64,000 bases of DNA from Paramoeba atlantica (Eukaryota > Discosea). Position 1 is the stretch's first letter. Each line of letters opens with the position of its first letter. Both the position numbers and the translations under genes were made by a program. Positions 28,613-36,947 of this stretch are shown here, piece by piece. Location of the stretch: positions 409,898 to 473,897 of the forward strand of contig CDRNVI010000041.1 in NCBI GenBank assembly GCA_977017575.1. The letters run 5' to 3'. A model generated the notes under the pieces. The model saw nothing but the letters and a program-made list of their open reading frames with translations, was not told the DNA's origin and made no database searches.

Positions 28613-29782
28613 ATGCCCCCCACCCCAACTACTGCTCGTGCCCGTCGTCCCAGGCGACGACGGGTGGATATTCTTACCCCTGCTTCCTCTCCGTCCCTCC
28701 GCCAGCGCGAAAGACGGCCACACGTGCGTGGCACTACTCCTCCTCCCCGCCCTCTCTCCCCGTTACGTTTGAAGCGCAGAAGTGTCTCCCTCCCGGCCCG
28801 ACCTCTACCTCGGTTCCCTGTTCCCGTTTACGCCGCCGCCCAAACCGCCGCCGTCGTAACCGCCGACGCTCTACAGCCGCCAGGAAAACACCGCAAGCAG
28901 CTGCTCGAGGCCATTCTGAGGATGCCCGCCGACGATCCTCGCGCCACCCAGATGAACGAGGCGCTCCAGCCCATGTGGGCAACGGCCACGTGGGCCACAA
29001 GGGAGCGACTGTGGTTCCGCCTGCGCGAGTATTGCCAGGCGAAGGGAATCACCGCGAATCCTGCAAACGCGGTGCTCTTCCTGGAGACTCTGCCTCTCGC
29101 TACCTCGACGCGCATGGGGTACGCAGGGGCATTGAGGACTCTGTTCGATCTCATGGGAATCGAAGGTACCCCATTGAGTCTCTACGTAAAGGCCCTGCAG
29201 GCGCAGGGGGGGCTAGAACCCACGCGGCAGATGCTACCAATCACGCCACTTCTTCTAAAGAAGCTGAGACGTCATCTCGACGTAAAGGAGAGCATGTGTT
29301 GCCTCCTGTGTTGGAAAGCCGCTGCGAGATGGACCGAGACCGCCGACCTGAGGCGGGAGCAGTTCGTGAGTGTGGCCAGTCACGAGGTAATCATCTATTG
29401 GGGCAGGGGGACCAAGACAACCCGTCTGAATCCTTACCGGCCGTACCTCTACGCGATAGTGACTGGACCGGGGACACCCGAACTGGCTCAGTTTGTGGGA
29501 AGTTTGAGACCAGGCCAGCGCCTGTGTTACACGACGGTCCGGGAGATGGACCACAGGATGAATCAACTTCTCGGTCCGGGGTATGGAACACATTCCATAA
29601 AAAGAGGTGCAATTACTTACCTATTCCACGAGATCTCCCTCGGGAATCTCAGGATGGAGGACGTCCAGAACCTCACGAAACACCTCAACGTCGAATCACT
29701 GTTGCGCTACAACGCAAGCAGTATTACAACGGCAAGGGCTCTCGGGACGCAGAGAGTCTCAGCACGTCTCCCAGTGCTGTAA
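28613..29782 (+). CDS. DIRS element 5 tyrosine recombinase (YR)
   Basis: 389 aa, nearly identical to the YR of element 2 apart from the proline-rich N-terminal region. It has ARWTETADL, THSIKRGA, KHLN and LLRY with the nucleophile tyrosine. Confidence 0.85.
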   Translation: MPPTPTTARARRPRRRRVDILTPASSPSLRQRERRPHVRGTTPPPRPLSPLRLKRRSVSLPARPLPRFPVPVYAAAQTAAVVTADALQPPGKHRKQLLEAILRMPADDPRATQMNEALQPMWATATWATRERLWFRLREYCQAKGITANPANAVLFLETLPLATSTRMGYAGALRTLFDLMGIEGTPLSLYVKALQAQGGLEPTRQMLPITPLLLKKLRRHLDVKESMCCLLCWKAAARWTETADLRREQFVSVASHEVIIYWGRGTKTTRLNPYRPYLYAIVTGPGTPELAQFVGSLRPGQRLCYTTVREMDHRMNQLLGPGYGTHSIKRGAITYLFHEISLGNLRMEDVQNLTKHLNVESLLRYNASSITTARALGTQRVSARLPVL

Positions 29783-31467
29783 CCTCGGAGCACGTGGCAA
29801 AGTGCTTCGAGGAAGTGCCTTACCTTCGCAGGCACTCCGTTGTTTGTGCACGCCGCTCTTCACGGCTAGCCAAGGCACACGACGCACACCTACCTTTGCA
29901 CGTTAAGAAGTCGATACCTGTTATCCATTTGGATCAGGTTAAGGAGTGGATGAGTATGTCAGCTGCCACTCGTTTTCGCAAGGTAGTGGATGAATTATTA
30001 TGGGTACCTAAAGCCCCGTACCCCGAACCTAGTGTGAAAGGTTCATTGCCTGAGGCGGACGTCCGATTGTTGGAGGACGCAGGCATAATCTCTAAGGTCC
30101 CGGCGCAGGAGTTGAGAAAGCGCCCATCGATGCAGTTCATGATTCCCTTCACGGTTGTGGAGACCGATGATGAGGGCAATCAGCGCAGAAGATTTATTTC
30201 ATGGACAAGGGACGATAACGATAGATTAAAATCATATGAACCAAAGGTCCCATTATATCATCCCTCCAAGTATCTTCATAAGGCGCACGAGCCGATGGCT
30301 GTGAAGCGGGACTTCACATGCGGGTTTTACCAGATTGGTATCCCGAAGAGGGCGCGACCCAAATTCCGCCTTAGAACGACCAGTGGAGACGTGTATGAGA
30401 TGAACGTCCTCCCGATGGGCCATAGGTGTGCACCGGAGGTTATGCACACGGTTACCGCCGCGATTGCTGGCGAGGCGTCGATTTGTTCTCAGCGCTACTC
30501 GTTTCACCGAGGCGCTATCGACGTTTATGTTGACGGAGTTCGGTTTGCAGGAACCGACTCCGAGGCCACCACGTACGCTCAGTTCATTGACGAGCGTTGC
30601 GACAAAGCGAACGGTCTTTTCAAAGATCGGGGTCAGCCCCCTGTAGCACAGTACGTGTTCAATGGGGTGGCGTTCGACCATAACGCGCATACGGTCTGCC
30701 TGGGGCCGCGAGTGATCAGGAAACTGCGAGCCGACTCTTTCTTCAACATTTCCTTTGTTGACCTAGAGGCGGTGGTGGGGCGCCTCATTTATGGCTCCGC
30801 AGTTCTCCGACTCAATATGCCGCGATTTTATTTCGCTTTAAAGGTGGCGCAACGGCGTATCAACTTGTTGAACCGTTGCCCGAAGTTATGTGACCGTCCG
30901 GTCGCACTCCCTGTCGTCACTCGCTCCATGCTAGCAGAGTGGAGAAACGAGTTGCTGGAGAATGTTCCACGGTCTCCACCTCCCCATCCCGATGTTGTTC
31001 CACACAAGCATCGTCTCTACACCGATGCCTCGGTGAAAGGATGGGGAGCGATTATGTATTTAGACAGCGGAGAGGTTTTGATTACGGGTGAGGCGTGGCC
31101 TGAGTCATCCTCACATGAGGTGAATCGTGCGGAAGCTGCAGCAGTCCGCTTAGCCCTCGAGAAGTTTTCCGCGCATTGCCCCCGTGGAACCTGCTTGGAT
31201 GTTTTTGTTGACAACACCTCCTGTCAGGCTGCACTGAACAGGAGGATCTCCAAGTCAGAGGGGGTTTCAATGGAATTGCGCGAAGTCCTGCGACTGACAG
31301 AGGAGAAAGGTATTTGTGTGAAGGCAGCGTATATATCCACGGATGAGAACCCGGCGGATGCTGTCAGTCGCGGGAAGGAGATTGAGATGGAGAAAGTCAA
31401 GAGATATGAAGGTAAGATCGAGAGAGACATTAGTAATGTAGACAGTCATATTCAGAGAAAACCCTAA
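28975..31467 (+). CDS. DIRS element 5 pol (RT-RNase H)
   Basis: Long frame overlapping the 3' two thirds of YR. The recognisable pol region runs from about 29810. Same motifs as elements 1 and 2: CGFYQ, LPMGHRCAPE, YVDGVRFAG, YTDAS, VDNTS, NPADAVSR. No start codon is assigned. Confidence 0.8.
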   Translation: MGNGHVGHKGATVVPPARVLPGEGNHRESCKRGALPGDSASRYLDAHGVRRGIEDSVRSHGNRRYPIESLRKGPAGAGGARTHAADATNHATSSKEAETSSRRKGEHVLPPVLESRCEMDRDRRPEAGAVRECGQSRGNHLLGQGDQDNPSESLPAVPLRDSDWTGDTRTGSVCGKFETRPAPVLHDGPGDGPQDESTSRSGVWNTFHKKRCNYLPIPRDLPRESQDGGRPEPHETPQRRITVALQRKQYYNGKGSRDAESLSTSPSAVTSEHVAKCFEEVPYLRRHSVVCARRSSRLAKAHDAHLPLHVKKSIPVIHLDQVKEWMSMSAATRFRKVVDELLWVPKAPYPEPSVKGSLPEADVRLLEDAGIISKVPAQELRKRPSMQFMIPFTVVETDDEGNQRRRFISWTRDDNDRLKSYEPKVPLYHPSKYLHKAHEPMAVKRDFTCGFYQIGIPKRARPKFRLRTTSGDVYEMNVLPMGHRCAPEVMHTVTAAIAGEASICSQRYSFHRGAIDVYVDGVRFAGTDSEATTYAQFIDERCDKANGLFKDRGQPPVAQYVFNGVAFDHNAHTVCLGPRVIRKLRADSFFNISFVDLEAVVGRLIYGSAVLRLNMPRFYFALKVAQRRINLLNRCPKLCDRPVALPVVTRSMLAEWRNELLENVPRSPPPHPDVVPHKHRLYTDASVKGWGAIMYLDSGEVLITGEAWPESSSHEVNRAEAAAVRLALEKFSAHCPRGTCLDVFVDNTSCQAALNRRISKSEGVSMELREVLRLTEEKGICVKAAYISTDENPADAVSRGKEIEMEKVKRYEGKIERDISNVDSHIQRKP

Positions 31468-31517
31468 GGGACAGGATCACCAAATACAAAAAAAAAAGAA
31501 AAAAAAAGACAAGACAC

Positions 31518-31555
31518 ATCTTTAACGATAAAGATACAGTTTCTGTACCTTGTTG
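31518..31555 (+). other. Full-length spliced-leader exon copy (short element)
   Basis: 38 nt, identical to the copies heading LINEs A and B. Its 5' 18 nt are self-complementary (ATCTTTA-ACGA-TAAAGAT). It is followed by a transcript-like leader starting AATTATTTCC, close to the AATTATTTTC after the SL of LINE B. Confidence 0.75.
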
Positions 31556-32196
31556 AATTATTTCCCCTTTTCTTCCATACACCATCTTCCAGACCATGGG
31601 AGGGCACCCCCCTCAAATACACTCCTTTTTGTCGGCATCCCCCTTCCCCGTCTCGTCCCATCACCCCCCTGCGCCGCATCCCCCCACCTCACCCTCCCTC
31701 CGCAGTGCGCTTGCCCCCCTGTTGTGTTTCTCTCTCGCGTCCCCCACCCCCGTGTCAGCAGCCAAAAGTATACAATACTTGCTCACGGGGTGGGGGCAGA
31801 GTTCCTGGCAGATGGGCCCGTGCTTCGCCTCCTCTCGCCCCTGCGTCAGTCGCCCCGTGTCTCTCTCCGCGCTCTTCTCCCTCGGCGTGACGACGTCTTT
31901 GTGTTTCGTGGCCTCCACGTCTCCCACCCTCGTACGGCAACCAAAAGTATTTATTACTGCTAACGGGGTGGGAGCGGAGGTGCAGGACCATACGGGCCTG
32001 GGTGCATGCGGATCGGTGAGTGGGGTAGGGAGTGAGGGAAGGGAAGTACGAGAGGGCTAAGAGGAGTAGGTGTGGAAAGTATGCGGAGTAAGGGAAAGTG
32101 AAGGGCCGTAAGTGTGGAAATTGTGGAAAAGTTGGACTCCATACATAAAAAGTTAGACCCAATACTATTCCCCCCAATTATTTGCAAAAAAAAAAC
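31518..32196 (+). mobile_element. Short SL-tagged, poly(A)-ended retroelement
   Basis: About 680 bp: SL, a very pyrimidine-rich body, then TTATTTGC followed by a run of A. The end resembles the LINE tail TTAATTGC(A)n. Two internal segments (about 31756-31815 and 31932-32005) are similar to each other, starting CCAAAAGTAT and followed by a GGGGTGGG-like block. They faintly recall the LINE endonuclease region around CAAAAGTATAC. No credible ORF. Probably a non-autonomous derivative using LINE machinery. Confidence 0.5.
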
Positions 32197-32199
32197 GAT

Positions 32200-32275
32200 A
32201 AAAGAAATCAACAAGGTACAGAAACTGTATCTTTAACGATAAAGATACAGTTTCTGTACCTTGTTGATTTCTTTT
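32200..32275. repeat. Perfect 36-bp inverted repeat of SL plus leader, 4-nt loop
   Basis: Arms 32200-32235 and 32240-32275 with loop ACGA. The right arm is the SL of LINE A plus 9 nt of its leader, and the left arm is its exact reverse complement. Because the SL 5' end is itself self-complementary, cDNA could fold back and prime its own extension. The geometry is what such self-priming would leave. Confidence 0.85.
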
Positions 32276-35200
32276 CCCTTTATATCATCCTTACGCCCTA
32301 TGGTGACAACCCGGTCCAAAGCTAAGCAGGGTACCGACTTCCAGCACGAAGCTAGCGCGCACAAGCTTGGCTCTTGGGATCAATTTGAAGCCAATAAAGA
32401 TCTAGTCGAAGGGGTGAGTACATTCGAGGAGAGTCTTTATACCACGCCACTTCCACCTGATCCCTCATCTGAATTATTGGAGCGCGCTGACAAGATTGCC
32501 TGCGACATTAAGAACTCCACAGAAGGCGAAACGCCAGACACAGGACACCAGAATGCTACCACCGAAGAAGAACTGTTCTCCAGTGCCCGCCCGACGGAAA
32601 GCCTCGAGTTCCAATTCGAAGGAGCCAATTCCTCTTCACTCAGCCAATTAAAGTCCTCTAGAAAGGCTGTGAAGGAGAAGTACGAGCGCCATAACCGCAG
32701 GGTAGGCTGTGCCGAATATGACTATGCTGATAACAGGCTAGTTTTTCCCGATCTCACGCCTCCTGATCTTCGCTTCTCAGTAAAGGGTAGCAGTAAAGGC
32801 CGTAAAAAGAAGAAACGCCCGAAGGGCATCAATCTTTCTCAGCTGGGTGCAGTGTCCGGGGCCGACAGCGAGGAACGCGACAATATAGAGTCCAGCGCGA
32901 ATTCACCCGGGCCACGCACTCATGCCACCGGAGTCATGGACAGCCCGTCTATCAAATTGTCCCAAAAGGAACAGAACACTAACACCCCCACGGGTAAGCG
33001 TAAACGTCACGTGCAGGTGTCGAAACCAGGGCCACGCGATTCCTCAGATACCGAAAGGCTCAATCAACCCCCCAATACCACTCCAGAAAAGCCACCTACA
33101 GTCAATGGAAACACGCGGAAATGTCCTTCTCAGGGATGTGCATGGCAAACTGTGCCTCACGGGGGCCAATGGCAATCCTTTTATAACCACGTATCCCACA
33201 GACACGGGGACGAGGTGCCTGATACCTGGTGGAACGAGGAGGGACGTTTCCGATGCAGGGATTGCAACAGGCACTACAACCTAAGCAAACAGGTCACCCA
33301 TGCCGAAAACTGCGCTTTCCGCTGCTCTTCTCCCCCACCTATCTCCGAACCTACACAGACAGGGGGCGACCCGAGGGACAACCCTGCATTTTTTGCCGCA
33401 CAAGCCGTCGCCGAACCCCTTCCCTCCCTGGCGTCAATCTGTTCGACACCTCTCAACACATGCAAAGACATTCCCAACAGCTGTCGCCAGGGGTGGGCGA
33501 AAGTCTTCTGTGATTGTCTCTCTTCCGCTGTACGAGACAATACAGTTGAGGCCTGGACTCTTCTCGCCATGCTACCGAAATGCGTACTACCGGCACCTCA
33601 TCGTGGGGGGAGCAGGGCAAAACTATCGTACGCCTCGCACGTTCGGAAGTGTCTCGCCCGGTGGTCACGGAAAGAATTTCTCCCCCTTTGGAACGAAACA
33701 ATTGCGAGCCTACAACACAAAAAACGCGTCGCACAAGCACAGAGTCCGGAGGACGAGATATCCAAATCTGCTATGCGAGCTGAAAGACTCGTTCGCGACT
33801 CGGAACTATCTCGAGCCATGGCTGCCCTAACCTCTGAACCAGTAGCCCCGGATGACGATGATACTTACACTAAACTCCAAGCTAAGCATCCATCCCGACT
33901 CGCTACGTCGGTGAAACCCCTCAGTTCATCGACGGAAATGGGACCAAAACCACTTCGAGCCACAGAGGAAGACGTAACGCAGGCTCTTGCAACTTTTCAC
34001 CGGGGGTCATCGGGTGGCGCTTTTGGGCTACGCCCTGAACACGTACAAGTGGCACTAGAGTACCACCATGACGGCCGTACGGATCCATTGGGTACACTGA
34101 CCGACTTTACGAACCACATGCTCGCGGGGCAAGTGCCGCTCGAAGTTCAGTGCTATTTCGCTGGAGGCCGCTTATGCGCGTTAAAGAAAGGGGAGCGCGA
34201 CGTGCGGCCAATAGCGGCCGGAGAGACGCTCCGTCGCCTGGTGAGCAAAGTCGCCTGTCTCTCCGCCAAAACAACAGCTCGTAAGCTCTTCAAAGGACAC
34301 CAATACGGTGTGGCCACTCCAGCAGGGTCTGAGCGCGTCATCCATCGATGCAGACAGACATTCGATTCTCACGTTGACGACAATGACTTCATTCTATGCA
34401 AAATTGACCTGAAAAACGCATTTAACCATGTCTCACGGGACTGGATCATTGCCCTTACTCGCGAACACTTTCCCGCTCTCAGTCACTACGTAGATTGGTG
34501 TTACTCTTCGGACAGCCTACTTACTTTCGGAACACGCACCATTCCGTCTTCTGAAGGAGTGCAACAAGGCGACCCCTTAGGTCCTCTCCTTTTTTCCCTG
34601 GTCCTGAGAGAAGTAGCGGCGGAAATTCACGCGGTAGCCCCAATGCTCGATTTGAATCTGTGGTATCTGGACGACGGGGTGCTGGCTGGATCATCTGCTG
34701 ATGTGCGGCACGCATTCGACGTGCTGGAAACCAAAGGACCACAACGGGGACTCCATATCAACGCCGCTAAATGTGAACTCGCCTTACACCCCTCATCATC
34801 CCCTCGCGCCTCCGTTTTCCCTGACATCCCTGGCCCGAATAAAAATTTAGAGGGTAATTTCAACATTTTAGGTAGCCCAGTCGAATCCACTGAATACTGT
34901 CATAAATTCCATTTGGACAATGCCTTCGAACTGGCCCAAGATTCCCTAACCGCTATAACTTTGCTCGAGGATCCCCAGATCGCTCTCTCCCTCATCCGGC
35001 ATTGTACAGGCTTCTGCAAGATGGTCTACTCTCTCCGTACCACCCCGACATCTGCACTGCAAGATATATGTCGACGCCTGGACGACACTGTTCAGTCCAC
35101 TGTCGAAAACTTTTTCCACCCACTTGGCGATGACGCCCGGAGACAGACACAACGAGACAAGCGCTTCGGAGGGCTAGGGCTCCGTTCAGCAGAGGAACAT

Positions 35201-36541
35201 TCCTCTTCTGCTTACGTGGCCTCCGTGGCATTCGCATCAAGGAAGGATGGCTGGGCCCCCACCGAAGCAAAAGGTTTCGAAGAAGCAGTGAGCGATGTCA
35301 ACAATCGCGCTGGACTGAATCTGGTAGACGGCGAAAATGGCACAATACCCAAGAGCATGGTTGTGTCAGATCGTTCCCTCTTTAGTACTATCGAAGCGAG
35401 CGAATCTAGAAATGAAGCGGTAGTTCCCAGACAACGGGATCTCAGTCACTCGATCTCTTCCCAGGAATACAACAACGCGCTTAATACCGCTGACCCGCGG
35501 ACGAGGGCCCGATGGATCTCTGAAACGGGGGAAGGAGCGTCGGAGTGGGCATTTGTTTTGCCTTCCAAGAAGAACGGTCACGCATATACCCCGACAGAGT
35601 TCCGGATGCTGGTACGCTGGTGGCTTGGGGAGAACATATACCCCGGCACCCGACCTTGCCCCATGGACAAATGCACGCAGCCGCTTGGTCCAGAGGGGGA
35701 TCACGCGATGTCGTGCAAAAGCGGGCATGGTATCATTTCCCGACACAATGCTCTGGCAACACAGTTTGCGGCGGAGTGTTCCAAGGCCGGGCTCGCCCCC
35801 AAACGAGAGGTCAGCCTGGGAAACAAGGGTCCGGGGGGCACCCTCACTAGGCCTGCAGATGTCTTTATAGACAGCCACCTCGGTCGGTCCCTTGTACTCG
35901 ACTTCGCTGTCACCCATGTCCAGCAACAAAAGTATACGGACACAGTCCGTGACGCTAACTGGGTGACGGCGGGGTCGTTCGCGGAACAATATGCCACCGT
36001 GAACAAGAGCATGCAACGCGCAGAGGCGACTGCAGCACACTTTAAGTTCGGAGCCATGGTCGTAGAATCCTACGGCTCGTGGTGTCCCAGCGCAATGTCT
36101 GTTCTCCGAGAGGTCGCAGTAGCTAGGGCGGCTAAATCGGGCAGTGACGTATCGAAGGGGGCGGCCTTACATCAGATTCTCACAGCTCTGAATGTAACAC
36201 TGATGAGGTCGCAGGCCCGAATGCTAGTCTTGCGATTACCCGCAACGGGCCCCGACCTGGCTCTCCTGGGGTACGGGAAGGAAGAGTAGCAAAGCGGCCA
36301 AGAGGTGGAAAACCTCGTGGGCAAGGGTGGGGCGGTAAGTGTCGTGGTTGCTTTGTTTGGTTCCTGGTTCTGCAGGGGGGTTGTGGCCAGCGTCGGACGG
36401 TCCTGCGGGCAATAAGGTCCGGGGTAGTGAGAGAGGTGGCAGGTTGAGGTTTGCTCGTTTCGGGTTTGCTTGGTTTGGGTTTGCTCGGTTTGGTTGGGCT
36501 TTACATACATTTGCTAGTTTTGGGCTCACCAAAAAAAAAAA
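32229..36541 (+). mobile_element. LINE A (R2/CRE-like, SL-tagged)
   Basis: SL 32229-32266, leader, one long ORF, a 3' UTR, and a first poly(A) at about 36529. Two further A-runs (36644-36655 and about 36799-36811) end short 5'-truncated tails piled up behind it. The enzyme layout (N-terminal zinc fingers, RT, CCHC, restriction-like endonuclease) is that of R2/CRE-type site-specific LINEs. The ORF has no interruption, so this copy may be active or very recent. Confidence 0.85.
32300..36289 (+). CDS. LINE A polyprotein: zinc fingers, RT, restriction-like endonuclease
   Basis: 1329 aa from the first ATG after the leader (MVTTRSKAKQ). Disordered N-terminus to about 270. Zinc finger 1 (CPSQGC...HVSHRH, about 275-305) and finger 2 (CRDC...HAENC, about 318). 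RT motif A CKIDLKNAF (about 700), motif B EGVQQGDPLGPLLF, motif C YLDD (about 789). CCHC knuckle CPMDKC...HAMSCKSGHG (about 1120). PD-(D/E)xK-like endonuclease with RPADVF (about 1184) and DFAVTH (about 1201). Expected role: nick a DNA target and copy its own RNA onto the nick (target-primed reverse transcription). A TTG at 32261 also opens the frame but lies in the SL. Confidence 0.85.
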   Translation: MVTTRSKAKQGTDFQHEASAHKLGSWDQFEANKDLVEGVSTFEESLYTTPLPPDPSSELLERADKIACDIKNSTEGETPDTGHQNATTEEELFSSARPTESLEFQFEGANSSSLSQLKSSRKAVKEKYERHNRRVGCAEYDYADNRLVFPDLTPPDLRFSVKGSSKGRKKKKRPKGINLSQLGAVSGADSEERDNIESSANSPGPRTHATGVMDSPSIKLSQKEQNTNTPTGKRKRHVQVSKPGPRDSSDTERLNQPPNTTPEKPPTVNGNTRKCPSQGCAWQTVPHGGQWQSFYNHVSHRHGDEVPDTWWNEEGRFRCRDCNRHYNLSKQVTHAENCAFRCSSPPPISEPTQTGGDPRDNPAFFAAQAVAEPLPSLASICSTPLNTCKDIPNSCRQGWAKVFCDCLSSAVRDNTVEAWTLLAMLPKCVLPAPHRGGSRAKLSYASHVRKCLARWSRKEFLPLWNETIASLQHKKRVAQAQSPEDEISKSAMRAERLVRDSELSRAMAALTSEPVAPDDDDTYTKLQAKHPSRLATSVKPLSSSTEMGPKPLRATEEDVTQALATFHRGSSGGAFGLRPEHVQVALEYHHDGRTDPLGTLTDFTNHMLAGQVPLEVQCYFAGGRLCALKKGERDVRPIAAGETLRRLVSKVACLSAKTTARKLFKGHQYGVATPAGSERVIHRCRQTFDSHVDDNDFILCKIDLKNAFNHVSRDWIIALTREHFPALSHYVDWCYSSDSLLTFGTRTIPSSEGVQQGDPLGPLLFSLVLREVAAEIHAVAPMLDLNLWYLDDGVLAGSSADVRHAFDVLETKGPQRGLHINAAKCELALHPSSSPRASVFPDIPGPNKNLEGNFNILGSPVESTEYCHKFHLDNAFELAQDSLTAITLLEDPQIALSLIRHCTGFCKMVYSLRTTPTSALQDICRRLDDTVQSTVENFFHPLGDDARRQTQRDKRFGGLGLRSAEEHSSSAYVASVAFASRKDGWAPTEAKGFEEAVSDVNNRAGLNLVDGENGTIPKSMVVSDRSLFSTIEASESRNEAVVPRQRDLSHSISSQEYNNALNTADPRTRARWISETGEGASEWAFVLPSKKNGHAYTPTEFRMLVRWWLGENIYPGTRPCPMDKCTQPLGPEGDHAMSCKSGHGIISRHNALATQFAAECSKAGLAPKREVSLGNKGPGGTLTRPADVFIDSHLGRSLVLDFAVTHVQQQKYTDTVRDANWVTAGSFAEQYATVNKSMQRAEATAAHFKFGAMVVESYGSWCPSAMSVLREVAVARAAKSGSDVSKGAALHQILTALNVTLMRSQARMLVLRLPATGPDLALLGYGKEE

Positions 36542-36873
36542 AGAAAAAGACATTTTATGTATAAAATGGTTTTCTATAGACGCAAATTAAGAAAATTTCA
36601 TGTTGGAGTTTCTTGAACACACAACATTCTATAAATTGAATCAAAAAAAAAAAAACAAAACTGAGATAAAATTGCTAATTTGATTGCTTGTTTTCAACTC
36701 GTTTCCCCCCCCCCCCCCAATGGACCTACTTGGTTCGTCTACTGGGTCAAAATATAGAGGCAATGCCGCGACTCATACTTCTCCCCCCTCATTAATTGCA
36801 AAAAAAAAAAAGAAGAAAGAAAGGAAAAAAAACAAAGACAAAAAAACAAAGACAAAAACACAAAAAAAATAAA
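36542..36873 (+). repeat. Stacked truncated LINE tails and A-rich tract
   Basis: An AT-rich piece ending in an A-run (about 36542-36655), then a LINE 3' tail (TTGATTGCTTGTTTTCAACTCG, a C-run, and the CAATGCCGCG block) ending in (A)n at about 36811. An A-rich tract with CAAAGAC repeats follows, like the tract in the DIRS 3' UTRs. No coding capacity. Confidence 0.6.
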
Positions 36874-36911
36874 ATCTTTAACGATAAAGATACAGTTTCT
36901 GTACCTTGTTG
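36874..36911 (+). other. Full-length spliced-leader exon copy (LINE B)
   Basis: 38 nt, same sequence as 31518-31555, directly followed by AATTATTTTC and the LINE B leader. Confidence 0.75.
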
Positions 36912-36947
36912 AATTATTTTCTTTTCTTTATCTCACTCTTACGCCCC

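Larger units (their letters stand above)
27025..31517 (+). mobile_element. DIRS/PAT-type retrotransposon, element 5 (same family as 1 and 2)
   Basis: A1 (27025-27203), gag, YR and pol are present. It ends in the A-rich tract after pol (about 31488-31517), where an SL-tagged element begins. The 3' terminal repeats are not found here. Pol is nearly identical to elements 1 and 2, so it is young. It is inserted in LINE S without target duplication. Among family-a copies in this window it has the fullest set of genes. Calling it broken refers only to the missing right end. Confidence 0.85.

Noticed and set aside
31550-32060. Overlapping ORFs of 137 and 154 codons in the short SL-tagged element
   Set aside because: Pyrimidine-rich composition gives P/S/L-rich frames. 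No motif, and the frames overlap each other.
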